Shown here piece by piece: positions 1-8,042 of a stretch of DNA of 26,199 nucleotides. A program made the position numbers and the translations under genes. This DNA comes from CAZZKE01 sp964655005 (GTDB taxonomy: Bacteria > Pseudomonadota > Alphaproteobacteria > Rhodospirillales > JABHCV01): NCBI GenBank assembly GCA_964655005.1, contig CAZZKE010000041.1, positions 1 to 26,199 on the forward strand. The letters run 5' to 3'. Numbering within the stretch: position 1 is the first letter of the stretch; every line of letters begins with the position of its first letter. The notes under the pieces are model-generated. The model saw only the letters and a program-made list of their open reading frames with translations. It made no database searches and was not told where the DNA came from.

Positions 1-797
1 GCCGAAACTTCCGAACCGGCCTGGGTGAAGCGGAAAATATTATCCATGAAGAACAACACGTCCTGGCCTTCCTCGTCACGGAAATATTCGGCCATGGAAA
101 GGCCCGACAGGGCGACCCGGGCGCGGGCCCCGGGCGGTTCGTTCATCTGGCCATAAACCAGGGAAACCTTGGAATTGTCGCCGTCCAGGTCGATCACGCC
201 GGATTCGATCATTTCGTGATACAGGTCGTTGCCTTCGCGGGTCCGTTCGCCGACCCCGGCGAACACCGAACGACCGCCGTGACCTTTGACGATATTATTT
301 ATCAGTTCCATGATCAGCACCGTCTTGCCGACCCCGGCGCCGCCGAACAGGCCGATCTTGCCGCCCTTGGCGTACGGCGCCAGCAAATCGACGACCTTGA
401 TGCCGGTGGTCAAAATTTCGGTTTCCGTCGATTGATCGACGAATTCCGGGGCCTTGCGATGGATGGGATAGGACATCTTGGCGTTGATCGGGCCGCGTTC
501 ATCGACCGGCTGGCCGATCACGTTGAGAATACGGCCCAGCGTTTCCGGGCCGACCGGAACCATGATCGGCTCGCCGGTGTCTTCCACTTCCTGGCCCCGG
601 ACCAGGCCGTCGGTGGTGTCCATGGCGATCGTGCGAACCGTACTTTCGCCCAGATGCTGGGCCACTTCCAGGACCAGCAGGCTGCCCTGATGCTGCATAT
701 GCAGGGCGTTCATGATCGCCGGCAGGTCGCCATCGAAACGGATATCGACGACGGCGCCCATAACCTGGGTGATTTTGCCTACGTTATTCTTGCTCAT
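1..797 (-). CDS. atpD: F1 ATP synthase subunit beta (partial, C-terminus beyond left edge)
   Basis: This is the catalytic subunit of the F1 sector of the membrane ATP synthase, which forms ATP from ADP and phosphate on the cytoplasmic side. About 265 residues are present. The frame is open at base 1, so roughly the C-terminal 40 percent of a normal 470-480 residue subunit is missing. The start is ATG at 797-795 (MSKNNVGKITQVMGAVVDI). The Walker A motif GGAGVGKT lies at residues 152-159, followed by the GERTREGNDLYHEM segment and by FFMDNIFRFTQAGSE just before the edge. Its ribosome site (AAGGAG) overlaps the atpG stop codon 12 bp upstream, so translation of the two is probably coupled. It is the fourth gene of atpHAGD; atpC is expected to the left of the window. 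Identification is secure. Confidence 0.98.
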   Translation of the reverse strand, partial: MSKNNVGKITQVMGAVVDIRFDGDLPAIMNALHMQHQGSLLVLEVAQHLGESTVRTIAMDTTDGLVRGQEVEDTGEPIMVPVGPETLGRILNVIGQPVDERGPINAKMSYPIHRKAPEFVDQSTETEILTTGIKVVDLLAPYAKGGKIGLFGGAGVGKTVLIMELINNIVKGHGGRSVFAGVGERTREGNDLYHEMIESGVIDLDGDNSKVSLVYGQMNEPPGARARVALSGLSMAEYFRDEEGQDVLFFMDNIFRFTQAGSEVS

Positions 798-809
798 GTA
801 ACAGGCTCC

Positions 810-1703
810 TTATAGCGCCTCGGCGCCGGAAATAATTTCAATCAATTCGCTGGTAATGGCCGCTTGACGGGTGCGGTTATAGGTCAGCGTCAGGGCGTCC
901 AGCATATCGCCGGCGTTGCGGGTTGCGTTGTCCATGGCGGTCATGCGGGCGCCGTGTTCGGACGCATTGCTTTCCAGCAGGGCGCGGAACAACTGTACCG
1001 ACAGATTACGCGGCAACAGATCATCGAGTATTTCTTCTTCCGAGGGCTCCATCAGGTAGGCGGCTTTCGGGCCCGCCTGACTGCCGGCATCGTCTTCCGC
1101 CTGGCCGGGCACCGGAAACGGGATAATCTGGCTGGCGGTCATTTCCTGGGCCATCGCCGAAATAAAGCTGTTATAGATCATGGTGCAAACATCGAATTCA
1201 CCCGCCTCGAACCGTTCGATAATTTCCTGCGCGATATCCCGCGCCGTGGAAAATTCGACCCCGATCTTGATCAGGCCTTCCTTGGATTCGATGATATCGT
1301 CGGTGAATTCCCGGCTCAGGCCATCGCGGCCCTTGCGCCCCAGAAACATCAGTTTGACCGTCTTGCCCTGGCCCTTCAGCCTGGTCACCCGGCGGCGGGT
1401 CTCGCGAATGATCGAGCCGTTGAAACCGCCGCACAGGCCACGGTCGGCGGTGATGGCGACGATCAGATGGGTATTGTCGCCGCCGCTGCCGGCCAGCAGC
1501 TTCGGCGCGCCGTCCATGGTCGCCAGGCTCGCCGTCAATTCACCCAGCATCCGTTCCATGCGTTCGGCATAGGGGCGGCCGTCTTCGGCGGCGGCCTGGG
1601 CGCGGCGCAATTTGGACGCCGCCACCATCTTCATGGCCGAGGTGATCTTCTGCGTCGATTTGACGCTGGTGATCCGGATACGAAGGTCCTTGAGATTTGC
1701 CAT
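810..1703 (-). CDS. atpG: F1 ATP synthase subunit gamma
   Basis: This is the central rotor shaft of F1, coupling c-ring rotation to conformational change in the alpha/beta hexamer. It is 297 residues, close to the alphaproteobacterial norm of about 290. Both conserved ends that form the coiled-coil shaft are present: the N-terminus MANLKDLRIRITSVKSTQKI followed by TSAMKMVAASKLRRAQ, and the C-terminus TYNRTRQAAITSELIEIISG. The GLCGGFN segment near residue 90 is also typical. The ATG lies 11 bp after the atpA stop, with AAGG about 9 bases upstream. It sits third in the operon between atpA and atpD. Nothing looks truncated. Confidence 0.98.
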   Translation of the reverse strand: MANLKDLRIRITSVKSTQKITSAMKMVAASKLRRAQAAAEDGRPYAERMERMLGELTASLATMDGAPKLLAGSGGDNTHLIVAITADRGLCGGFNGSIIRETRRRVTRLKGQGKTVKLMFLGRKGRDGLSREFTDDIIESKEGLIKIGVEFSTARDIAQEIIERFEAGEFDVCTMIYNSFISAMAQEMTASQIIPFPVPGQAEDDAGSQAGPKAAYLMEPSEEEILDDLLPRNLSVQLFRALLESNASEHGARMTAMDNATRNAGDMLDALTLTYNRTRQAAITSELIEIISGAEAL

Positions 1704-1714
1704 TGGCGGTTACC

Positions 1715-3247
1715 TTAAGCAAAAGCCTTGGTGAAGGTCTCGACAAATGCCTTCAATTTGATTTCGGTATCGGCGGAAATATCCTTGTCGTCGCGGATGG
1801 CGTCCAGGATGTCGGTGCCGTTGGCGATAATATCATCCATCAGCGAAGCCTCGTAACGGGTGACGTCGGAAACTTTGACGTTATCCAGATAACCATTGAC
1901 GCCGGCGAAAATAGCGACCACCTGCTGTTCCACCGGAAGCGGTTTAAACTGGCCCTGCTTGAGGACTTCGGTGAGCCTTGCGCCACGGGCCAGCAGCCGC
2001 TGGGTCGAGGCGTCCAGGTCCGAGGCGAACTGGGCGAAGGCGGCCATTTCACGGTACTGGGCGAGTTCCAGCTTGATCGAGCCGGAGACCTTTTTCATGG
2101 CTTTGATCTGGGCCGCCGAACCGACGCGGGAGACCGAAATACCAACGTTAACCGCCGGTCGGATGCCCTGATAAAACAGTTCGGTTTCAAGGAATATCTG
2201 GCCGTCGGTGATGGAAATCACGTTGGTCGGAATATAGGCCGAAACGTCGGAGGCCTGGGTTTCAATGACCGGCAGGGCGGTCAGAGAGCCGCCGCCGTTG
2301 TCATCGTTCATTTTGGCGGCCCGTTCGAGCAGCCGCGAATGCAGGTAGAAAACATCGCCGGGATACGCTTCACGGCCCGGCGGGCGGCGCAGCAACAGCG
2401 ACATCTGACGATAGGCGACGGCCTGTTTCGACAGGTCGTCGTAGAAAATCACCGCGTGCATTCCGTTGTCGCGGAAATACTCGCCCATGGTGCAACCGGC
2501 GTAGGGGGCCAAAAATTGCAGCGGCGCCGGTTCCGAGGCCGTCGAGGCGACGATGATGGAATATTCCAGCGCCCCGTATTCTTCCAGCGTCTTGACGATC
2601 TGGGCCACCGTCGAACGCTTTTGGCCAATCGCCACATAGATGCAATAAAGCTTTTCGGATTCGTCCTTGGCGGCTTCGTTGACCGCCTTCTGGTTCAGGA
2701 TGGTGTCGATGATAATCGCCGTCTTGCCGGTCTGGCGGTCGCCGATGATAAGTTCACGCTGGCCGCGACCGACCGGAATCAGGCTGTCGATGGCCTTCAG
2801 GCCGGTCTGCATGGGTTCATGCACCGACTTGCGCGGGATGATCCCCGGCGCCTTGACCTCGACCCGCGAGCGGGTCACGTCTTCGATCGGGCCCTTGCCG
2901 TCTATCGCGTTACCCAGGCCGTCAACGACCCGGCCCAACAGGCCCCTGCCGACCGGCACATCGACGATGGCGCCGGTCCGCTTGACGGTGTCGCCTTCCT
3001 TGATGGTGCGGTCGTCGCCAAAAATAACGATGCCGACGTTATCGGTTTCCAGGTTCAGCGCCATGCCCTTGATGCCACCCGGAAATTCGACCATTTCGCC
3101 GGCCTGAACGTTATCCAGCCCATAGACTCGGGCGATGCCGTCGCCGACGGAAAGCACCTGGCCGACTTCGGCGACTTCCGCCTCGGTTCCGAAGCCGGTG
3201 ATTTGTTCTTTGAGTATTGCGGTAATTTCCGCGGCCCGGATTTCCAT
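1715..3247 (-). CDS. atpA: F1 ATP synthase subunit alpha
   Basis: This is the non-catalytic nucleotide-binding subunit of the F1 hexamer. It is 510 residues, the usual length. The N-terminus (MEIRAAEITAILKEQI) is the segment that contacts the delta subunit. The beta-barrel region has GDGIARVYGLDN, the P-loop GDRQTGKT falls at residues 169-176, and the conserved ISITDGQIFLETELF and SRVGSAAQ segments follow. Its ATG shares one base with the atpH stop codon (TAATG), which indicates translational coupling. Identification is secure and no anomalies were seen. Confidence 0.99.
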   Translation of the reverse strand: MEIRAAEITAILKEQITGFGTEAEVAEVGQVLSVGDGIARVYGLDNVQAGEMVEFPGGIKGMALNLETDNVGIVIFGDDRTIKEGDTVKRTGAIVDVPVGRGLLGRVVDGLGNAIDGKGPIEDVTRSRVEVKAPGIIPRKSVHEPMQTGLKAIDSLIPVGRGQRELIIGDRQTGKTAIIIDTILNQKAVNEAAKDESEKLYCIYVAIGQKRSTVAQIVKTLEEYGALEYSIIVASTASEPAPLQFLAPYAGCTMGEYFRDNGMHAVIFYDDLSKQAVAYRQMSLLLRRPPGREAYPGDVFYLHSRLLERAAKMNDDNGGGSLTALPVIETQASDVSAYIPTNVISITDGQIFLETELFYQGIRPAVNVGISVSRVGSAAQIKAMKKVSGSIKLELAQYREMAAFAQFASDLDASTQRLLARGARLTEVLKQGQFKPLPVEQQVVAIFAGVNGYLDNVKVSDVTRYEASLMDDIIANGTDILDAIRDDKDISADTEIKLKAFVETFTKAFA

Positions 3248-3807
3248 TATCCAATCCCTATCATGGCAAGCCGCAACCGTTGCAGCTTTGTCTTAAGTGA
3301 ACTATCGACCATCCGCGAACCAACCTTGACGACAAGGCCGCCCAGCAGTTCGGGATCGACGATTGTGGCGAGCGCGACGGTACTGCCGACCGCCTTTTTC
3401 AACGACTCTGAAAGAGCCTGTATTTGAGTTTCCGAGAGCGCCGTCGCCGATTCGACCATGGCGCTTACCTCGCCGCGATGCGCGGCCAGCAGTTCCCTGA
3501 ACGCCGCCATTATATCCGGTAAAACGAACAAACGGCGGTTGCCCGCGACGACGCCGATAAAACGGCTGGTGAGATCATCGAAACCGGCTTTCGCGGACAA
3601 TGCCGCCATCGCCTTTTGCTGATCGTCGCTTGAAATTACCGGCGAAAGCAACAGGCGTCTCAGGTCCTCGCTGTCGGCGATCATGCCGGCCAGGGCGTCG
3701 AGATCATCGACGACGGCCTCGAGCCGTTGTTCGGCTTCGGCCAGATCGTAAAGAGCGGTGGCGTAACGCCCGGCCAGCTCGTGGCTGCCTGAATTACGTG
3801 ATGACAA
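3247..3807 (-). CDS. atpH: F1 ATP synthase subunit delta (OSCP homologue)
   Basis: This subunit forms part of the peripheral stalk that links the alpha subunits to Fo subunit b. I chose a TTG start at 3807, giving 186 residues (MSSRNSGSHELAGRYATALY). It has a good ribosome site, GGGAG, eight bases upstream, and the product then begins like other alphaproteobacterial delta subunits. A longer 191-residue version from another TTG at 3822 has no comparable site. The N-terminal motif GRYATALYDLAEAE and the C-terminal LLGGLVVKVGSRMVDSSLKT are hallmarks of the family. It is the first gene of the operon, about 70 bases downstream of the predicted transcription start, and overlaps atpA by one base. 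The family call is firm; only the exact start is uncertain. Confidence 0.95.
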   Translation of the reverse strand: MSSRNSGSHELAGRYATALYDLAEAEQRLEAVVDDLDALAGMIADSEDLRRLLLSPVISSDDQQKAMAALSAKAGFDDLTSRFIGVVAGNRRLFVLPDIMAAFRELLAAHRGEVSAMVESATALSETQIQALSESLKKAVGSTVALATIVDPELLGGLVVKVGSRMVDSSLKTKLQRLRLAMIGIG

Positions 3808-3885
3808 TCGGGAAGCTCCCAAACCAATAAAAGCAGCCCTTTTTCGCCGATAATGGAAAAACGACCGCCCCCAAAATTCGAGTGA

Positions 3886-3914
3886 TATCTAACACACTCA
3901 TTCCGGCCTTGCAA
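3886..3914 (-). promoter_or_regulatory. Predicted sigma-70-type promoter of the atpHAGD operon
   Basis: Read on the minus strand, the -35 element TTGCAA (3914-3909) is separated by exactly 17 bases from the -10 element TAGATA (3891-3886). This predicts a start near 3879 and a leader of about 70 bases before the atpH TTG. It is the best -35/-10 pair I found in the 212 bp between priA and atpH. The elements are read directly from the sequence; activity is inferred. Confidence 0.55.
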
Positions 3915-3968
3915 GACGCCACATCGCACATGCACAACGGTAAAAAACGGCTGATTTCCGCGCCCTAG

Positions 3969-3984
3969 AATATATTTTTATATT
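3969..3984. repeat. AT-rich inverted repeat upstream of the atp promoter
   Basis: A perfect six-base inverted repeat (AATATA, four T, TATATT) sits in an AT-only stretch, in contrast to the GC-rich surroundings. It lies about 55 bp upstream of the predicted -35 of the atp promoter. It could be a bent or easily melted upstream element or a protein site. It has no strong stem and is not a convincing terminator for priA. Confidence 0.4.
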
Positions 3985-4004
3985 AGTGATTCATGATGTC
4001 TGGA

Positions 4005-4018
4005 TGACTCGCGAGTCA
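4005..4018. promoter_or_regulatory. Perfect 14-bp palindrome between priA and the atp operon
   Basis: TGACTCGCGAGTCA is a perfect palindrome with no loop, starting one base after the priA stop codon. A loopless palindrome without a following T-run on the minus strand does not look like an intrinsic terminator. A binding site for a dimeric regulator is one reading, but it lies about 90 bp upstream of the predicted atp -35. No regulator can be named. Confidence 0.35.
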
Positions 4019-4019
4019 C

Positions 4020-6239
4020 CTACAAAAAACCATAGGGGTCGATATCGGCCCGGACCCGCACCTTGCGGGAAATCACGACCCCGGCAAGCCAATCGGTAAT
4101 CAGCCGTTGCACGTTGACCGATTTGTCGGCCCGGACCAGAAATCGCCGCCGGTGCTGGCCCCGAACCATGGCCAGCGGGGCCGGGGCCGGACCCAGAATC
4201 AGCGCCCCCTTGAAATCGGGCGCCGCCCGGCCCAGGGCGGCGGCGGCGGCATCGACTTCGCGGGCGTCGCGGCCGGACACGATCAGCGCCGCCAGCCGTC
4301 CGAACGGTGGCATGCCGGCTTCCTTCCGGGCCTCGCATTCGGCGGCGATGAAGCGGTCCCGCAGGCCCGATTGCAGCGCCTGCATGACCGGGTGATCGGG
4401 CATGTAGGTCTGCACCAGGACCCGGCCCGGATGCCGCGCCCGCCCGGCCCGCCCGGCGACCTGATAAAGCAACTGAAAGGTCCTCTCGGCGGCCCTTAGA
4501 TCGCCACCGGTCAGTCCCAGATCGGCATCGACGACGCCGACCAGGGTCAGCATCGGGAAATGATAGCCCTTGGCGACAATCTGGGTGCCGACAATCAGAT
4601 CGACCCGATGGGTCTCGATGCGTTCGACCAGGGCCGCCGCCGCCGCCGGCCCGGCGATGGTGTCGCTGGCGGCAATTTCCATGCGGACATCGGGGAAGGC
4701 TTCGGCGGCCTCTTCGGCCAGCCGCTCGACGCCGGGGCCGCAGGCCGCGAAATTACCTTCGCCGCCGCACGAAGGGCATTTTTGCGGCGTCGTAGCGCCA
4801 TAGCCGCAATGATGGCATTGCAAGCGGTTTTTGCCGGCCCGCCGGTGTTCGACCAGCCAGGCGGTGCAATTGGGGCACTGGAAGCGATGGCCGCAGGTCC
4901 GGCACAGGGTCAGCGGTGCATAGCCCCGCCGGTTGAGGAACAGCATGGCCTGTTCACCGGCGGCGAAGGTATCGCTTAAAGCCTGCCGCAACTGCGGCGA
5001 CAGCCAGCGACCGCCGGGCGGCGCATCGCGGCGCATGTCGATCAGCGAGACTTCCGGCAGGTCGGCGCCGCCATGACGATCCGGCAGGCACCAGGACCGA
5101 TAGCGCCCGGTCCGCACGTTGACCACCGTTTCCAGGGACGGCGTCGCCGATACCAGGACCACCGGTATCCGGCCCAGACTGGCCCTTACCACGGCCATGT
5201 CGCGGGCGTTGTAGATAACCCCTTCTTCCTGCTTGAAGGCGCTTTCATGTTCTTCATCGACGACGATCAGGCCCAGGTCCGGATAGGGTAACAACAGGGC
5301 CGAGCGGGCGCCGACTATGACCCTGGCCCGACCCAGCGCCACGTCGCGCCAGGTGTCGCGCCTCTGCGCCGGCGACAGTTCGGAATGCCAGACCGCCGGG
5401 GCGGCCTCGAAACGGGCCACGAAGCGGGCCATCCATTGCGCGCTCAAGGCGATTTCCGGCAACAGCACCAGGGCCTGACGTCCCTGCTTCAGGGCCTGGG
5501 CGACGGCCTGGAAATAGACCTCGGTCTTGCCCGAGCCCGGCACGCCGTCCAGCAGTGTCGCCGCGAATCCGCCGGCCCGGGTTTTCGCCGCCAGATCATC
5601 CCCCGCCGCCGTCTGTTGAGCGGACAGCGACGGTCCCCGCGCCGCCCAGTCCGGTTGCCGGCGCGGCGGCGGCAACGACGGCATTTCGAACGTTTGCAGC
5701 ACGCCCGCTTTTTTCAGGCCGGCAACCACGGAAGGCCGGACCGACGCCTGCCGGGCCAGTTCTGTCAACGGCAAGGGTGGCGCCCCGCCGTTCAGAAATT
5801 CGAACACCCGGATGCGTTCCCTGGTCATCCTGATTTCCGGGGCGGCCGGATCAAGGGCATAGGCAAGCACCGGTTTGGGCGGTTCCAGGGCGGCCGGAAC
5901 GCCGATCACCATTTTCAGCACGGCGCCCCGTTCGGATAGGGTGTAAGCGGCGATCCACTCGACGAACCGCATGGATTCTTCGGGCAGGGGCGGTGTATCC
6001 GGTTTTTGCAGGATGGTTTTCAACTTCGAGGTGGCGATCCCCCGATCGTCGCCCGACCCCCAAACGACACCGGCCAGTACCCGTTTACCGAACGGCACCC
6101 GGACGATATCGCCTTCGCCCAACGCCATATTATCACCGACCCGATAGTCGTAGGTTCCAGGCAACGGCAGGGGCAGCAGCACGGTGACGCGGCAGCCGGG
6201 GCCGTAGCCGCTTGAAGGTTTGGCAGGGGACTCGTCCAT
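4020..6239 (-). CDS. priA: Primosomal replication-restart helicase PriA
   Basis: PriA is a superfamily 2 DNA helicase that recognises abandoned forks and recombination intermediates and reloads the replisome. From the ATG at 6239 it is 739 residues, normal for the family. An in-frame GTG nine bases upstream (6248) is an alternative, and neither has a clear ribosome site. Domains in order are the N-terminal 3'-DNA-binding domain (about residues 15-110), Walker A GVPGSGKT at 232-239, the DEEH box at 328-331, a zinc-binding insertion with CRTCGHRFQCPNC and later Cys pairs (about 443-490), the helicase motif GTQIVAKGYHFP, and the C-terminal domain ending in IDPYGFL. It is divergent from the DUF484 gene, with 50 bp between them, and tandem with the atp operon downstream. 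Confidence 0.97.
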   Translation of the reverse strand: MDESPAKPSSGYGPGCRVTVLLPLPLPGTYDYRVGDNMALGEGDIVRVPFGKRVLAGVVWGSGDDRGIATSKLKTILQKPDTPPLPEESMRFVEWIAAYTLSERGAVLKMVIGVPAALEPPKPVLAYALDPAAPEIRMTRERIRVFEFLNGGAPPLPLTELARQASVRPSVVAGLKKAGVLQTFEMPSLPPPRRQPDWAARGPSLSAQQTAAGDDLAAKTRAGGFAATLLDGVPGSGKTEVYFQAVAQALKQGRQALVLLPEIALSAQWMARFVARFEAAPAVWHSELSPAQRRDTWRDVALGRARVIVGARSALLLPYPDLGLIVVDEEHESAFKQEEGVIYNARDMAVVRASLGRIPVVLVSATPSLETVVNVRTGRYRSWCLPDRHGGADLPEVSLIDMRRDAPPGGRWLSPQLRQALSDTFAAGEQAMLFLNRRGYAPLTLCRTCGHRFQCPNCTAWLVEHRRAGKNRLQCHHCGYGATTPQKCPSCGGEGNFAACGPGVERLAEEAAEAFPDVRMEIAASDTIAGPAAAAALVERIETHRVDLIVGTQIVAKGYHFPMLTLVGVVDADLGLTGGDLRAAERTFQLLYQVAGRAGRARHPGRVLVQTYMPDHPVMQALQSGLRDRFIAAECEARKEAGMPPFGRLAALIVSGRDAREVDAAAAALGRAAPDFKGALILGPAPAPLAMVRGQHRRRFLVRADKSVNVQRLITDWLAGVVISRKVRVRADIDPYGFL

Positions 6240-6289
6240 GGGGTACACTTTAGCGAATCTGTTGGCTCTGTAATAGGAACTGAAAAAAG
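6240..6289. promoter_or_regulatory. Short divergent region between priA and the DUF484 gene
   Basis: Only 50 bp separate the two divergent start codons. The plus-strand gene has a plausible ribosome site AGGAA (6275-6279), ten bases before its ATG. No convincing -35/-10 pair fits in either direction, so one or both promoters probably lie inside the opposing gene. Confidence 0.35.
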
Positions 6290-7021
6290 ATGGGCGGACT
6301 CGACGATAGCGCCGGGGCGGGCGGCCTGAGCGAAGAGCAGGTGGGCAGCTTTCTAGCCGAAAATCCGGATTTTTTGGCCCGCAATCCCGATCTTCTCAAG
6401 GACATGACCGTTCCGTCGCGCTGGGACGGCAAATCCGGCGGCGGCGGCATCGCCGACATGCAGCAGTTCATGCTGGAACAATTGCGCGGCGAAATCGACA
6501 ATCTGCGCGATTGCGCGCAGGACGTGATCGAGACCAGCCGCACCAACATGTCGATCCAGATGCGCACCCACACCGCCGTCCTGGCCCTGCTGTCGGCGAC
6601 CAGTATGACGCATATGCTGCGGGTCATCGACGATGATTTCTCTCTGCTGCTGGATGTCGATGTGGCGGTGATCGGTTTCGAACCGGCTTCGGACCCGGCC
6701 GATCCGTTCGCCCCGGAGATGACGATGCCGCCGGTGCGCCGTCTTGACGCCGGCGATACCGACCGTTTTATAGGCCCCGACCAGAACGTCGCGCTGATCC
6801 GGGACATGGCTGACGGCGGCGCCATATTCGGCGAAACGGCCGGCCTGGCGCAATCCGCCGCGATTGCCAGAATTCGGCCCGGACGCCATTCGCCGACGGG
6901 CCTGTTGGCGCTGGGTTCCAGGGGCAGCGTATTCTATCCCGGACAGGGAACGGAAATGATCGGTTTCCTGGCCCGGGTGCTGGAACGCTGCATAGACAGA
7001 TGGTATCCGGCGGAAAACTAG
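6290..7021 (+). CDS. DUF484 family protein (GAF-like fold)
   Basis: This 243-residue cytoplasmic protein belongs to the DUF484 family, whose exact role is unknown. It has the family's N-terminal signature (VGSFLAENPDFLARNPDLL, residues about 18-36), a central helix rich in Gln, Glu and Arg that could form a coiled coil (about 58-80), and the C-terminal motif TGLLALGSRGSVFYPGQGTE. The family is predicted to adopt a GAF-like fold. Its coding end overlaps the start of xerC by 22 bp, so the two are co-expressed. DUF484 next to xerC is a recurrent pairing in proteobacteria (E. coli yigA-xerC), which suggests a link to XerC, but no mechanism is established. Family assignment is firm; function is unknown. 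Confidence 0.9.
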   Translation: MGGLDDSAGAGGLSEEQVGSFLAENPDFLARNPDLLKDMTVPSRWDGKSGGGGIADMQQFMLEQLRGEIDNLRDCAQDVIETSRTNMSIQMRTHTAVLALLSATSMTHMLRVIDDDFSLLLDVDVAVIGFEPASDPADPFAPEMTMPPVRRLDAGDTDRFIGPDQNVALIRDMADGGAIFGETAGLAQSAAIARIRPGRHSPTGLLALGSRGSVFYPGQGTEMIGFLARVLERCIDRWYPAEN

Positions 7022-7962
7022 AATTTTCAATCGAGGCCGGGGCCGGTTCCGCCCTGGCCGGCTGGCTCGACTGGCTGACCCACGAGAAACGCTGTTCGGC
7101 CCACACCATCGACGCCTATCGCCGCGATCTGAGCCGGTTCCTTGATTTTCTGGTCGATTACCTGGGCTACCTGCCGGACCTGAAGGACCTGGCGAATCTG
7201 CGGACCGCCGATTTCAGGAGTTACCTGGCCTTCCGCGTCAACCGGGGGCTGTCGCGGTCATCGACGGCGCGCGCCATGTCTTCATTAAGAAACCTGTTTC
7301 GCTATCTGGATCGCCGCGGATTAGTTCACAACGGGGCCATCGGCGGCGTCCGGGTCCCGAAAATCCCCCATTCGGTGCCGAAGGCGCTGGTCGAGAAAGA
7401 CGCCCTGGAAGTGGTTTCAACGGCCGGTGACGGGGCCGCGGAACCGTGGATCGGTCGCCGCGATATCGCCGTCATGGCGTTGCTGTATGGTTGCGGTCTA
7501 CGGATCGGCGAGGCCCTGGCGCTGAACCGGGACGACGCCGCCGGTTTGCGCGCCAACGATGTGCTGCGGATTGCCGGCAAGGGCGGCAAAGAACGGCTGG
7601 CGCCGGTGCTGGCCCCGGTCATTGAGGCTATCGAGGCCTATCTCGCCGCCTGCCCCCATGACCGGGGCGGCGACGGGCCGCTGTTCGTGGGCGTCCGGGG
7701 GGGGCGGCTTAACCCCGGCGTGGTGCAAAAACAGATGCGCCGGCTGCGCGACCGTCTGGGCCTGCCCGACACGGCGACCCCGCATGCCCTGCGCCATAGT
7801 TTCGCCAGCCACCTGTTAAGCGGCGGCGGCGACCTGCGGACCATTCAGGAATTGCTGGGTCACGCTTCGTTATCGACCACCCAGCGCTATACCGAGGTCG
7901 ATACCGGACACCTGAACGCCGTCTATCGCGACAGCCATCCAAGAGCCCGATTGGCAAAGTAG
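7000..7962 (+). CDS. xerC: Tyrosine recombinase XerC
   Basis: XerC works with XerD and FtsK at dif sites to resolve chromosome dimers. The protein has 320 residues, slightly longer than the usual 295-310. The N-terminal SAM-like core-binding domain covers about residues 17-105 (THEKRCSAHTIDAYRRDLSRF). The catalytic domain has the complete set: Arg168 (CGLRIGEAL), Lys194 (GKGGKER), His262 and Arg265 (PHALRHSFASHLL), His288 (LLGHASLSTTQ) and the nucleophile Tyr297 (RYTEVD). The chosen ATG lies inside the end of the DUF484 gene, a 22-bp overlap. No dif-like site was identified in the window, and nothing around it suggests an integron or phage integrase, so a housekeeping XerC is the best call. 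Confidence 0.95.
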   Translation: MVSGGKLEFSIEAGAGSALAGWLDWLTHEKRCSAHTIDAYRRDLSRFLDFLVDYLGYLPDLKDLANLRTADFRSYLAFRVNRGLSRSSTARAMSSLRNLFRYLDRRGLVHNGAIGGVRVPKIPHSVPKALVEKDALEVVSTAGDGAAEPWIGRRDIAVMALLYGCGLRIGEALALNRDDAAGLRANDVLRIAGKGGKERLAPVLAPVIEAIEAYLAACPHDRGGDGPLFVGVRGGRLNPGVVQKQMRRLRDRLGLPDTATPHALRHSFASHLLSGGGDLRTIQELLGHASLSTTQRYTEVDTGHLNAVYRDSHPRARLAK

Positions 7963-7973
7963 CCGTATAGTAC

Positions 7974-8002
7974 TACAGGCCCGGCGGTCGCCACGCTATA
8001 AT
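7974..8002 (+). promoter_or_regulatory. Candidate promoter with a perfect -10 box
   Basis: TATAAT at 7997-8002 matches the sigma-70 -10 consensus exactly. The -35 position at 17-bp spacing (TACAGG, 7974-7979) is weak, and there is no extended -10 TG. It lies 40 bp before the start codon of the exported protein and just past the xerC stop, so it could give that gene its own transcript. Confidence 0.5.
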
Positions 8003-8042
8003 GGGTGACAGACAGGGCCAACAGCCAACAGGGGACGCCATC

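Noticed and set aside
1697..3427. A 576-codon open frame on the plus strand opposite atpA
   Set aside because: It is a shadow of atpA and atpH with no family resemblance and no ribosome site; similar antisense frames lie opposite most genes here.
4005..4018. The 14-bp palindrome as an intrinsic terminator of priA
   Set aside because: It has no loop, and no T-run follows it on the minus strand.
8001..8042. An earlier in-frame ATG for the exported protein
   Set aside because: It overlaps the TATAAT box, lacks a ribosome site and would place 14 residues ahead of a clear signal peptide.
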